From an uncultured Lachnospiraceae bacterium (GTDB taxonomy: Bacteria > Bacillota > Clostridia > Lachnospirales > Lachnospiraceae): a stretch of 49,254 nucleotides of DNA. This document shows positions 1-8,400 of this stretch, piece after piece (the stretch's first letter is position 1; every line of letters starts with the position of its first letter). The notes beneath the pieces were generated by a model. It searched no databases. It was not told where the DNA came from and saw only the letters and a program-made list of their open reading frames with translations. The position numbers were made by a program, and so were the translations under genes. Location of the stretch: assembly GCA_949471785.1 (NCBI GenBank), contig CASWRE010000023.1:1-49254 (forward strand), in the 5' to 3' direction.

Positions 1-11
1 GATTTGCAGGA

Positions 12-39
12 TTAAATTCCATATAGAGGTGGAATTTAA
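12..39. repeat. AT-rich inverted repeat at left edge
   Basis: TTAAATTCCA at 12-21 and TGGAATTTAA at 30-39 form a perfect 10-bp inverted repeat around an 8-nt centre. It lies upstream of the tRNA promoter. No gene is visible in the first 137 bases. It may be the end of an upstream unit or an operator; nothing else decides this. Confidence 0.35.
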
Positions 40-89
40 ATTCGCAATTGAGAACTGTTACGGAAAGTCGAAAAAACCAAAAAAAGTAC

Positions 90-118
90 TTGCATTTTTC
101 CGGGAAGTAGTATAGAAT
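90..118 (+). promoter_or_regulatory. Promoter of the tRNA-Glu pair
   Basis: A -35 box TTGCAT at 90-95 is followed after 17 bp by a -10 box TAGAAT at 113-118. Transcription would begin about a dozen bases before the first tRNA at 138. Spacing is that of a housekeeping sigma-A promoter. Confidence 0.65.
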
Positions 119-137
119 AAGCACGTTGCAGGAACGT

Positions 138-209
138 GGCTAGTTGGTCAAGGGGTTAAGACGCCGCCCTCTCACGGCGGAAACAGGGGTTCGATTCCCC
201 TACTAGCTG
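138..209 (+). tRNA. tRNA-Glu (anticodon CTC), first of two tandem copies
   Basis: A complete cloverleaf can be drawn. The acceptor stem GGCTAGT (138-144) pairs with ACTAGCT (202-208), the anticodon stem CCGCC/GGCGG (164-168/176-180) holds the loop with anticodon CTC at 171-173, and the T arm contains GGTTCGATTCC. The discriminator is G209 and CCA is not encoded. It reads GAG codons. The second copy lies 17 nt downstream and both should be processed from one transcript. Confidence 0.93.
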
Positions 210-226
210 CTTTTTCAACAGATTCT

Positions 227-298
227 GGCCAGTTGGTCAAGGGGTTAAGACGCCGCCCTCTCACGGCGGAAACAGGGGTTCGATTCCCCTACTGGCTG
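227..298 (+). tRNA. tRNA-Glu (anticodon CTC), second tandem copy
   Basis: This gene is nearly identical to the first copy, with anticodon CTC at 260-262. It differs at the fourth acceptor-stem pair: T-A in the first copy is C-G here (GGCCAGT at 227-233 with ACTGGCT at 291-297). Pairing is therefore kept and both copies should be functional. A factor-independent terminator follows directly. Confidence 0.93.
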
Positions 299-301
299 TT
301 T

Positions 302-346
302 AAAAATGATCCGAAAATTCAAGAAAGGATTTCCGGATCATTTTTT
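302..346 (+). terminator. Intrinsic terminator after the tRNA pair
   Basis: AATGATCCG (about 305-313) pairs with CGGATCATT (about 334-342) across an A-rich loop, and the stem runs into a tract of T. This ends the tRNA transcript. Confidence 0.8.
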
Positions 347-364
347 AGTCACTTTACTCAAATG

Positions 365-395
365 CAGGGCTTCCCGCTCAAAACGGGAAGCCCTG
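365..395 (-). terminator. Hairpin downstream of cbiK
   Basis: A perfect 12-bp stem, CAGGGCTTCCCG (365-376) with CGGGAAGCCCTG (384-395), has a 7-nt loop. It lies 54 nt beyond the cbiK stop codon on the minus strand. The downstream side is only modestly T-rich, so a role in mRNA stabilisation or termination is inferred rather than certain. Confidence 0.55.
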
Positions 396-448
396 ACTGA
401 CTTCTATTCTGTTCAGATTTCGTATCGCTATCCCCGCGGGATCTGCGG

Positions 449-1237
449 TTATTTCTCTGCCTCAGCTACATGGCGCAGCAAAATACGCCGAATAGCCGGA
501 TATTCCCCCAATCCTTTCATCACGCAGGACACGGTAAACCCGGCCTCCTCAAATTTATTCCGCCAGGAATCCGGATTATCGCCGGCCATGTCATTGGTGG
601 CATGATCACCGGCCACGATCATGAAGGGCGCCAGTACCACGGACCGGGGATTTTGCTCCTCAACCTGCCGAAGCAAAGAATCCAGGCTCGGATACGCTTC
701 CACCGTACCAAGAAATATATTTTTATAACCCTTGTCTTTAAACCGATAATCCAGCGCGGCATAAATAGCATTGGCATAATGCGTGGTGCCATGGCCCATC
801 AGCACTACCGCGCTCCCCTCCGGCAGGGACGCATATTCTCCGGCCACGGCCCGTATCACCTCGTCATTATCCTGTTCACTGGTGAGAAGGGGCGCACCGA
901 AACGGATTTCCGAAAAAGAATCCGCATAGGCCAGGGCATCCTTCTTCATCAGATCGTTTTCAATACCGTTGATCACATGGGTGGGCTGGACAACGACCTC
1001 CGTAATCCCGTCCTTTATCATGGCCTCCATCGCTTCCCGGACAGAATGGATTTTCAGATTTTCGGTGCGCAGCAGCTTCTTCATAATCATTTTGCTGGTC
1101 CATGCCCGGTAAACCCGATAGCCCGGATACGCGTCGGCGATATCCTTCTCTATGGCTTCTATTGTTCTTTTTCTGGTATCCGGAAAACTGGTTCCGAAAC
1201 TGACCACCAGAATGGCTTTTGTCGTATTCTCTGGCAT
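449..1237 (-). CDS. cbiK: Sirohydrochlorin cobaltochelatase, anaerobic CbiK type
   Basis: This 262-residue cytoplasmic enzyme inserts cobalt into sirohydrochlorin in the early-cobalt route to cobalamin. The protein starts with the family's ILVVSFGTSFPDTR strand. It has His149 in MGHGTTHYAN, Glu180 in GTVEAYP and His212 in AGDHATNDM, which match the His-Glu-His metal/catalytic set of the Salmonella enzyme. The length is typical. The start is supported by AGGAG nine bases upstream. It follows the DUF2804 gene by 20 nt, so both are probably one transcript. No other cobalamin gene is in the window, so a chelatase acting in another tetrapyrrole branch cannot be excluded. Confidence 0.9.
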   Translation of the reverse strand: MPENTTKAILVVSFGTSFPDTRKRTIEAIEKDIADAYPGYRVYRAWTSKMIMKKLLRTENLKIHSVREAMEAMIKDGITEVVVQPTHVINGIENDLMKKDALAYADSFSEIRFGAPLLTSEQDNDEVIRAVAGEYASLPEGSAVVLMGHGTTHYANAIYAALDYRFKDKGYKNIFLGTVEAYPSLDSLLRQVEEQNPRSVVLAPFMIVAGDHATNDMAGDNPDSWRNKFEEAGFTVSCVMKGLGEYPAIRRILLRHVAEAEK

Positions 1238-1257
1238 ATCTTTTTCTCCTGTATTGT

Positions 1258-2280
1258 TTAATACCTGTTATGCACATCCTCCGCAAAGCACATCAGGTCT
1301 TTCACCTCAATTACCTTTCCGTCATCCAGTATGGCTCTGCCGCTCATCCGCCCGAACACCTGATGCTGATCGGTCTCAATCAACAGTGCGGAAGTCCTGG
1401 CCGCACGATCAAGCACCGGCCTGAAATCCATCTCAAACCTCCCGTCACTGGAAGAGAACTGCCACGGTTTCATATAATCGTCCTTTGGAATATGAAACTC
1501 TACGTCGTCCAGTTTATTCGCTTTCCCGTCATAAAACAGCACATTCTCAGAAGCCGCCGATGTATCGCCGAAGCCATAGCCAATATTGAATCCGAACGGC
1601 TTTCCGTCGACCATACAGTTACCCGATCCCCAATACCAGCGGTTATCATAGGTCCATACGCCCCTACCCCAGTCCAGCGTCCCGAAATCCGTGGTCGAAT
1701 CAAAGGCATACGTCTTCCCGTCAAACCACATTTTCCCGCTGGCAGACATGCAGTTGATCTTCTGATTATAATAGAACGCCGTCTTCTTTTCTTTCCATGG
1801 CGTAGCGATTACCATGGTATCCATTGGCGGCTGATGCAGGATAATATTACAGGCAAATTCCTTCCCCTGGTAAAAATCTTCGAATCGGCATATGATCCGC
1901 CGTTTCCCGTCCTCTTTACAGAATTTCATACGAAGGCGTTTGTCATGGTACAGCGTATCCCCCTCTTCTGACGTGGCGGGAAGATGGAGACGTCCCATGG
2001 GAAACGGATTCAGAATGGTCTCCGTATGCTCCCATCCTTCTCGGAAATTCAGCAGCGACACCGACTGCAGGCCGATATACCCATCGTCCGATATGGTAAA
2101 TGCCCCCGCAAACGCTTCATTTAATACGAGATAGTAATCCCATTCCTTGATCCGGAAAGCAGGCGCCTTGATGCTGGACCGCTCATAAATCTGTACCGGC
2201 TGCCGGGACCATCCCGGCTCCCACAGAGAACCGTCTTCTTTTAACAGTGGGTGCTTTGCCGTCACTTCATGATTACGCAT
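1258..2280 (-). CDS. DUF2804 family protein
   Basis: This 340-residue protein has no signal peptide or membrane segment. It contains the aromatic block DWGRGVWTYDNRWYWGSG near residue 203 and a preceding ASGKMWFDGKTY stretch, which are hallmarks I associate with DUF2804. Members are large beta-rich proteins of unknown biochemical role. GGGAGG before the ATG fixes the start. It is the promoter-proximal gene of the pair with cbiK, separated by 20 nt. I cannot assign a reaction. Co-transcription with cbiK is the only hint of context and may be coincidental. Confidence 0.8.
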   Translation of the reverse strand: MRNHEVTAKHPLLKEDGSLWEPGWSRQPVQIYERSSIKAPAFRIKEWDYYLVLNEAFAGAFTISDDGYIGLQSVSLLNFREGWEHTETILNPFPMGRLHLPATSEEGDTLYHDKRLRMKFCKEDGKRRIICRFEDFYQGKEFACNIILHQPPMDTMVIATPWKEKKTAFYYNQKINCMSASGKMWFDGKTYAFDSTTDFGTLDWGRGVWTYDNRWYWGSGNCMVDGKPFGFNIGYGFGDTSAASENVLFYDGKANKLDDVEFHIPKDDYMKPWQFSSSDGRFEMDFRPVLDRAARTSALLIETDQHQVFGRMSGRAILDDGKVIEVKDLMCFAEDVHNRY

Positions 2281-2315
2281 GGCATATTCCTCCCTTTAAT
2301 TTTGTATGTATCCTC

Positions 2316-2324
2316 AGTATAACA
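2316..2324 (-). promoter_or_regulatory. Extended -10 promoter for DUF2804-cbiK
   Basis: On the minus strand the sequence reads TGTTATACT, an extended -10 element, about 36 bp before the DUF2804 start. No good -35 box stands 17 bp upstream, which is usual for TGn promoters. Confidence 0.45.
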
Positions 2325-2383
2325 GATCCGAAACGATAACGGGTATAAAAAACTTCACGCTCCTTCATCTCTGTCACAGGCGT

Positions 2384-2881
2384 TCATTTGATTTTCTCAT
2401 ATGCCAGTCTTGGACTCCCGTCCTCTTCCACATAAATGACACCGCAATATACAAAACCGCATTTTCTCAGCAGATTCCGCATGATCCGATTATTCTCATG
2501 GGTATCTATGCGCAGATGCCCGCATTGCTGAAACGCCCACTTCATGACATGCTCCCCCACGCCATGTACGGTTCCGTTTGCTGCCAGTCGATGAATCACA
2601 CCGTAGGGGCTGTCATCCAGCCAGGCCCCGTCCTCAATCACACGGTATGTGGGCTCGATATCCCTGCCCCGGACAAAGTAAAATGTACCGGCAATCTTAT
2701 CTTCATCGATACAGACATAGCTGTTTCCTGCCTGGATATCCGAATGGATTAATGCCTCCGGAGGCCAGTTTGTGGGCCCCCATTGGTCAGGATTTCCCTG
2801 TTCTGCCATAAAACGCCGGGCATGGGCGTATATTTTCATTATCTCACAACAATCCGTTTCCTCCGAACGACGTATCTCCAT
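2384..2881 (-). CDS. GNAT family N-acetyltransferase
   Basis: This 165-residue protein has the acetyl-CoA-dependent GNAT layout: an N-terminal RRSEETDCCEIMKIYAHAR strand-helix, a central IAGTFYFVRG strand, HRLAANGTVHGVGEHVMKWA where the acetyl-CoA loop lies, and a C-terminal IDTHENNRIMRNLLRKCGF block that is the family's typical motif B. The substrate is unknown. GGGAGG eight bases before the ATG supports the start. It stands alone on the minus strand, divergent from pduL. Confidence 0.8.
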   Translation of the reverse strand: MEIRRSEETDCCEIMKIYAHARRFMAEQGNPDQWGPTNWPPEALIHSDIQAGNSYVCIDEDKIAGTFYFVRGRDIEPTYRVIEDGAWLDDSPYGVIHRLAANGTVHGVGEHVMKWAFQQCGHLRIDTHENNRIMRNLLRKCGFVYCGVIYVEEDGSPRLAYEKIK

Positions 2882-3010
2882 TTTTACCTCCCGATGGCTT
2901 TACGCAGACAGCTATTCCTGCCGTTTTCCTACTCTTAATCAGACAGCGTCCGAAGACGCCGGCCCGCTTAACCGAACGCCCCTTTGCATTCCGCCGGATT
3001 TTTTCAAAAT

Positions 3011-3035
3011 CTGCCGTAAACGGCAGCCTTTTTTT
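3011..3035 (+). terminator. Plus-strand hairpin with T tract upstream of pduL promoter
   Basis: CTGCCG and CGGCAG pair around TAAA (3011-3026) and are followed by CC and seven T. It has the form of an intrinsic terminator on the plus strand. No plus-strand gene precedes it, so it would stop antisense transcription over the acetyltransferase region before the pduL promoter. Confidence 0.55.
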
Positions 3036-3040
3036 CAAGA

Positions 3041-3069
3041 TTGACAAAGAACTCTCTTTTTTGTATACT
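3041..3069 (+). promoter_or_regulatory. Promoter of pduL
   Basis: A perfect -35 TTGACA (3041-3046) is followed after 17 bp by TATACT (3064-3069). Transcription would start near 3076, giving a leader of about 55 nt before the pduL ATG at 3131. Confidence 0.8.
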
Positions 3070-3130
3070 GAGAAACCAGATAACAACAGAGAACATAAAA
3101 ACCACTCTACATACAGGATCGGAGGATGCC

Positions 3131-3772
3131 ATGAATTACAGAATCCCCATAGAGACTTCCGCCCGCCATCTGCACCTGTGCCGGGAAGATTTTGAAAAAC
3201 TATTCGGAGAAGGCAAAGACCTGACACCTAAAAAGGAGCTGAGTCAGCCCGGTCAGTATCTGGCCGAAGAACGGCTCACCGTGGTCGGTCCCAAAGGCAC
3301 CTTTAAAAATGTGGGCATTATCGGCCCCCTGAGAAGCGCTACCCAGATGGAGATCAGTGTCACCGACGCCCGTAAGCTGGGCGTCCCTGTCGTCATCCGC
3401 CAGTCCGGCGATATCGCGGACACCCCCGGCATGACCCTGGTCAGCGACAAAGACAGCATCGACGTTCCCCAAGGCGTCATCGTGGCCAAACGCCATATCC
3501 ATATGACCCCGGAGCAGGCCATGCGGATGCATGTCAAGGACAATGAGGAGGTCTTCGTCATCACCGAGAGCTACCACCGTTCCCTGATCTATGCCAACGT
3601 GGTTGTCCGGGTGGACAAAAGTTTCCGCCTGGCCATGCATGTGGATACCGACGAGGCCAATGCTTTCGCGGGAGACGGCGAAGCCTACGGCGTAATCCTC
3701 AAGCTGTTCGAGGGAGACTGCTACAACCTCCAGATGTGGGCCGAGGAGCTCCTCTGGGGTATCAACCGGTAA
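3131..3772 (+). CDS. pduL: Phosphate propanoyltransferase PduL (acyl-CoA:phosphate acyltransferase)
   Basis: This 213-residue enzyme interconverts acyl-CoA and acyl-phosphate (propanoyl or acetyl) using zinc. Both halves carry the family's histidine signature: SARHLHLCREDFEKLFG near residue 10 and AKRHIHMTPEQA near residue 122. It is a short form without an evident N-terminal microcompartment-targeting extension, and no shell genes are nearby, so a housekeeping phosphotransacetylase role is likely. The longer frame starting at 3041 overlaps the promoter; the ATG at 3131 has GGAGG six bases upstream and is chosen. A small gene follows 14 nt downstream. Confidence 0.9.
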   Translation: MNYRIPIETSARHLHLCREDFEKLFGEGKDLTPKKELSQPGQYLAEERLTVVGPKGTFKNVGIIGPLRSATQMEISVTDARKLGVPVVIRQSGDIADTPGMTLVSDKDSIDVPQGVIVAKRHIHMTPEQAMRMHVKDNEEVFVITESYHRSLIYANVVVRVDKSFRLAMHVDTDEANAFAGDGEAYGVILKLFEGDCYNLQMWAEELLWGINR

Positions 3773-3786
3773 AGGAGAATTCGCCC

Positions 3787-4011
3787 ATGGATATCAAAGC
3801 CATGCTGCAAATGCAGAATGCCTGGAAAGCTTTCACGGAAAATCATCCCAAATTTCCTCCCTTCCTGACCGCCGCCAAGGGAGAAATCCGGGAGGGAACG
3901 GTTCTGGGCTTCACTGTCACCACCCCAGAAGGAAAAACCATTGAGTCCAATCTGAAGCTGAACGCTTCGGACATCCAATTGATCGAAACGATCATGCATA
4001 AGAAAAAATAA
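3787..4011 (+). CDS. Small conserved hypothetical protein following pduL
   Basis: This 74-residue soluble protein begins MDIKAMLQMQNAWKAF and ends in lysines. It has no cysteine, signal or membrane segment. The start at 3787 is preceded by AAAGGAG. It lies 14 nt after pduL and shares its terminator, so the two are an operon. I recognise the type as a small protein recurrent in Lachnospiraceae but know no function. Confidence 0.75.
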   Translation: MDIKAMLQMQNAWKAFTENHPKFPPFLTAAKGEIREGTVLGFTVTTPEGKTIESNLKLNASDIQLIETIMHKKK

Positions 4012-4021
4012 TATAGCATAC

Positions 4022-4070
4022 GAGCTGACGTACACCGTTCTGTAAAATACGTTGTACATCAGCTCATTTT
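4022..4070. terminator. Shared terminator between converging pduL operon and MATE gene
   Basis: GAGCTGACGTACA (4022-4034) pairs with TGTACATCAGCTC (4053-4065) apart from one position, then ATTTTTA follows on the plus strand. The single mismatch is C-A in plus-strand RNA but G-U in minus-strand RNA. The MATE stop codon TGA (4059-4061) lies inside the right arm. Confidence 0.7.
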
Positions 4071-5435
4071 TACTATATCCTGTTTATCCTCTTTCGGCAG
4101 TTTCCTGAAAAATATTACGGCAAAGGGAACCGTGACCGGCAGCGCCAAAATCAGCGACAGAGGCTGCGCCTCCTGAATTCCGGACAGACCGCGGAAATAG
4201 GACAGAAGTAAAAGAAGAGGAATAAATAAAAGACCGCTCCGCAGAGCCGAAAGGAAAGAGGCTCCCAGCTTTTTTCCGGTACTCTGAAACAGCATTTCCG
4301 TAGTCATGCAGACAGGGAGCAGCAGAGTTGCCGATGCCTGTAACCGCAAAGCTCTTGTTCCCACAGCGATTACCTCCGGGTCCTCTCTGAACAGGGAGAT
4401 CAGATTGCCCGAAAAAACAATCAGGACCGCGCAGACCACCATAATAATCCCTTCTGATACAAGTAAAGTAAACCGATACCCCTTCCGTATACGGGAATAC
4501 CGGCCGGCGCCGTAATTAAAAGCGGAAACCGGCTGGAATCCCTGTCCGATCCCCAACGCGGCGGAAAACGCAAAAAATATGATTCTCGACACAATACTCA
4601 TACCGGCAACCGCCGCGTCCCCGTGTATGGCACACTGCGAATTAAGCAGCACCGTGGTAAGGCTGTTCAATCCCTGGCGCAGGAGGCTGGGAAACCCCGT
4701 CGCCATAATATTCCATAAAACAGAGGGTCCGGCATGAATTGCTTTAGGCAGACTTAATTTTGTCTCCGTTTTTCCGGAGAGGAACATGAAAAGCAGAATC
4801 CCCCAGCTAATGACCTGGCTGACAGCCGTGGCAAGCCCCGCTCCGGCAATCCCCATATCCATCCGGAACATAAGGATCGGATCACCGATCATATTCAATA
4901 CCGCGCCTGTCATGAGTCCCACCATACCGAGAGCTGCTTTTCCTTCGTAACGCAGGATATTGTTCAGGGCGAGACTGCCGCACATGAACGGCGCCGCCGC
5001 CAGGATATAGGAGATATATGTTTTCGCAAAAGGCGCGATCGTTTCCGTGCTTCCGAGCGCCATGACAAAATCATCCAGGCACATAAACCCGACGGCCATA
5101 ATCAGAATTCCGCAGAGCGTCGCTCCGTAAAACCCCACAGAGGCATGAACAGAGGCAGACTCTCTGTCCTGTCGGCCCAGAGCTCTGGAAAGTATACTTC
5201 CGCAGCCCTGGCCAAACATAAACCCAAAAGCCTGCAGGATTGCCATAAAACCAAATACCACTCCGACCGCGCCGCTGGCGCTCGTTCCCAGCCTCCCGAC
5301 AAACGCTGTATCAACCAGATTGTAGATATTATTGATCAGCATGGAAATGACACTGGGAACAGACAGAGTCAGAATCAGCCGCGGAACGGGCGTCTTCGTC
5401 ATCTTTTCATATTGTGAGATCGCTTTCTTCTGCAT
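4059..5435 (-). CDS. MATE family multidrug/cation efflux transporter
   Basis: This polytopic membrane protein of about 458 residues has the MATE signature near its N-terminus (LTLSVPSVISMLINNIYNLVDTAFVGRLG) and about twelve hydrophobic segments in two homologous halves. Family members export drugs or metabolites in exchange for Na+ or H+. The open frame runs to 5462, but no ribosome binding site precedes that codon. AGGTGGGG stands ten bases before the ATG at 5435, which is chosen. It is 62 nt downstream of purL on the same strand. The substrate is unknown. Confidence 0.88.
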   Translation of the reverse strand: MQKKAISQYEKMTKTPVPRLILTLSVPSVISMLINNIYNLVDTAFVGRLGTSASGAVGVVFGFMAILQAFGFMFGQGCGSILSRALGRQDRESASVHASVGFYGATLCGILIMAVGFMCLDDFVMALGSTETIAPFAKTYISYILAAAPFMCGSLALNNILRYEGKAALGMVGLMTGAVLNMIGDPILMFRMDMGIAGAGLATAVSQVISWGILLFMFLSGKTETKLSLPKAIHAGPSVLWNIMATGFPSLLRQGLNSLTTVLLNSQCAIHGDAAVAGMSIVSRIIFFAFSAALGIGQGFQPVSAFNYGAGRYSRIRKGYRFTLLVSEGIIMVVCAVLIVFSGNLISLFREDPEVIAVGTRALRLQASATLLLPVCMTTEMLFQSTGKKLGASFLSALRSGLLFIPLLLLLSYFRGLSGIQEAQPLSLILALPVTVPFAVIFFRKLPKEDKQDIVKMS

Positions 5436-5497
5436 ACTGTTTTCCCCACCTGTCTTTCCCATCTGTTTTTGACTGCCGCAGGCAATATGTCATTTCA

Positions 5498-8400
5498 TCA
5501 CTTAAAATACGCCACACCCGACTCAAAGATCCGGATATCCTGCTCCCCATAGATATTGAGAGCCACGCCGTCGTCCCGCCGCTCGCAGTGGGCCATCTTG
5601 CCCAGCACCCGACCGTCCGGGCTGGTGATACCCTCGATAGCCGCATAGGAACCATTCACATTCCACTCTTCGTCCATGGAAACGCTGCCATCCGGCGCGC
5701 AGTACTGGGTAGCCACCTGGCCGTTCTCAAACAGTCTGCGGATACATTCCTCACCGGCCACAAAACGGCCCTCGCCGTGGGATGCGGGATTGGTATAGAC
5801 GTTGCCCACCCCGGCTTTCGACAGCCAGGGAGAGAGATTGCTCATCACCTTCGTGTATACCATCTTCGAAATATGCCGCCCCACCGTGTTGAAGGTCAGG
5901 GTCGGCGAATCCGCCGTCTGTCCCTGGATCTGTCCGTAGGGCACAAGCCCCAGCTTGATCAGGGCCTGGAAGCCGTTGCAGATACCTAAGATAAGCCCGT
6001 CCCGTTCATTTAAAAGCTTCATGACGGCCTCTTTGATCCTTTCGTTCTGGAAGGCCGTGGCAAAGAACTTAGCCGAACCGTCCGGCTCGTCGCCCGCGGA
6101 AAATCCGCCGGGGAACATAATGATCTGCGCGTCGGCGATCTCCTTCGCGAACAGCTCCTCGGATTCGGTGATACCCGCCTCGCTGAGATTCTTAAATACC
6201 CGGTCGGTCACATCGGCTCCGGCGCGGACAAAAGCTTTCGCGCTGTCATACTCACAGTTCGTGCCGGGGAATACAGGGATAAACACCTTCGGACGGGCCA
6301 CTTTATGTTTGCACACATAGACCTGTCCGCCAGCCACATACAACGGACTCTCCACCGCATCCCTGTTGTCCGTGCCTTTTGTCTTAAACACTCTCTCCAG
6401 CGTCCCTTTCCAGGCGGCCAGGGCTTCTTCTATGTCAATGGCCACAGAACCATAGCGAAGGGCCCCGTCATCCGTCACTTCACCGATCAGCGTATAAGTA
6501 CAGGCCAATCTGCCCACATCCTCACCGGTCACTTCCAGCACAAGATCACCAAAGCCCGGGGCGAAAACATCTTCCGGCGCCACATTGTGCTCGATCTTCA
6601 CGCCCAGCTTATTTCCGAAAGCCATCTTGCTCACCGCCGCGGCGATACCGTGACGATCCAGAGCGTAAGCGGCTTTCACTCTGCCCTTCTGCATATCCTC
6701 ATATACCCGGTCATACAGATCCATGACCGCGCCGTAATCCGGCAGCCCGTCGCCGTCCTTCGGAATGCGTACCCACACCAGCTTGTCTCCGGCTGTTTTC
6801 AGCTCCGGCGTAATCACATCCTTCAGTTTCGCCACGTCCACGGCGAAGGATACCAGCGTGGGCGGCACGTCGATATCATTAAATGTACCGGACATACTGT
6901 CTTTGCCTCCGATGGAAGGAAGGCCATAACCGATCTGCGCGGCATAAGCGCCCAGCAGAGCCGCAAAGGGCTGGCTCCATCGGGAGGGTTCTTCGGTCAT
7001 CCGGCGGAAATACTCCTGGAAGGTAAAGCGGATCTTACGGTAATCCCCGCCGCCTGCCACAATACGGGCAATGGACTCGGTGACGGCATACACGGCCCCG
7101 TGATAAGGGCTCCAGCTTGACACATAAGGATCAAAACCGTAACTCATCATGGTCACGGTATTGGTCTTCCCTCCGGCTACGGGTACCTTCGCCACCATGG
7201 ACTGAGTCTCCGTGAGCTGGTACTGCCCGCCATAGGGCATCAGCACGGAACCGGCCCCGATGGAGCTGTCAAACATCTCCACCAGCCCTTTCTGGGAACA
7301 CACATTCAGATCGCCCAGCATGGACAGCCATGCCTGACGCACATCGGAAATCTCCGGCTTTGTCAGGACACTGTCCGCCGCCGACGGAATCTCCACATAG
7401 ACGTCGCTCTCCTGATGGGCGCCGTTAGTATCCAGAAACGCCCGGGACAGATTCACAATCTCCTTATCCCGCCAGATCATCACCAGCCGGGGAGACTCCG
7501 TAACCACCGCCACCTCGACGGCCTCCAGGTTCTCCTCGGCAGCATAAACCAGGAATTGCTCCACATCTTTCGGGTCAACCACCACAGCCATACGTTCCTG
7601 GGACTCGGAGATCGCGATCTCCGTACCGTCCAGTCCGGCATATTTCTTCGGTACCTTATCCAGGTAGATCTGCAGGCCGTCCGCCAGCTCGCCGATGGCC
7701 ACGGATACGCCGCCCGCCCCGAAATCGTTGCACTTCTTGATGATATGGGCCACTTCCTCCCGGCGGAACAGACGCTGGATCTTACGCTCTGTGGGCGCGT
7801 TGCCTTTCTGAACCTCCGCTCCGCAGGTCTCTATGGACTGGGTCGTATGCACCTTGGAGGAGCCGGTGGCCCCGCCGCAGCCGTCCCGTCCCGTGCGGCC
7901 GCCAAGCAAAATGATGATATCCCCGGGATCGGAGGTAAGCCGCTGCACGGCACGCCTGGGAGCCGCTCCCAGCACCGCGCCGATCTCCATACGCTTCGCC
8001 ACATAATTGGGATGATAGACTTCTTTCACATAACCCGTAGCCAGGCCGATCTGGTTGCCGTAGGAGCTGTAGCCTGAAGCCGCGCCCCGCACCAGTTTCT
8101 TCTGGGGAAGTTTGCCCTCCAGGGTATCCTCGGCGGAACCTGTGGGATCTGCCGCACCGGTCACGCGCATAGCCTGATAGACATACGTACGCCCGGACAA
8201 CGGATCGCGGATAGCCCCGCCCAGACAGGTGGCCGCCCCTCCGAAAGGCTCGATCTCTGTGGGATGGTTGTGGGTCTCATTCTTGAAATTAATCAGCCAC
8301 TCCTCCTCCTTGCCGTCCACATCCACGGGAACGACAATAGAGCAGGCATTAATCTCATCGGACTCCTCCTGATCCTCCAGCTTTCCTTCCGCCTTCAGCC

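Noticed and set aside
470..1261. 263-codon plus-strand open frame over cbiK
   Set aside because: Complement of the cbiK reading frame; catalytic residues on the minus strand decide the real gene.
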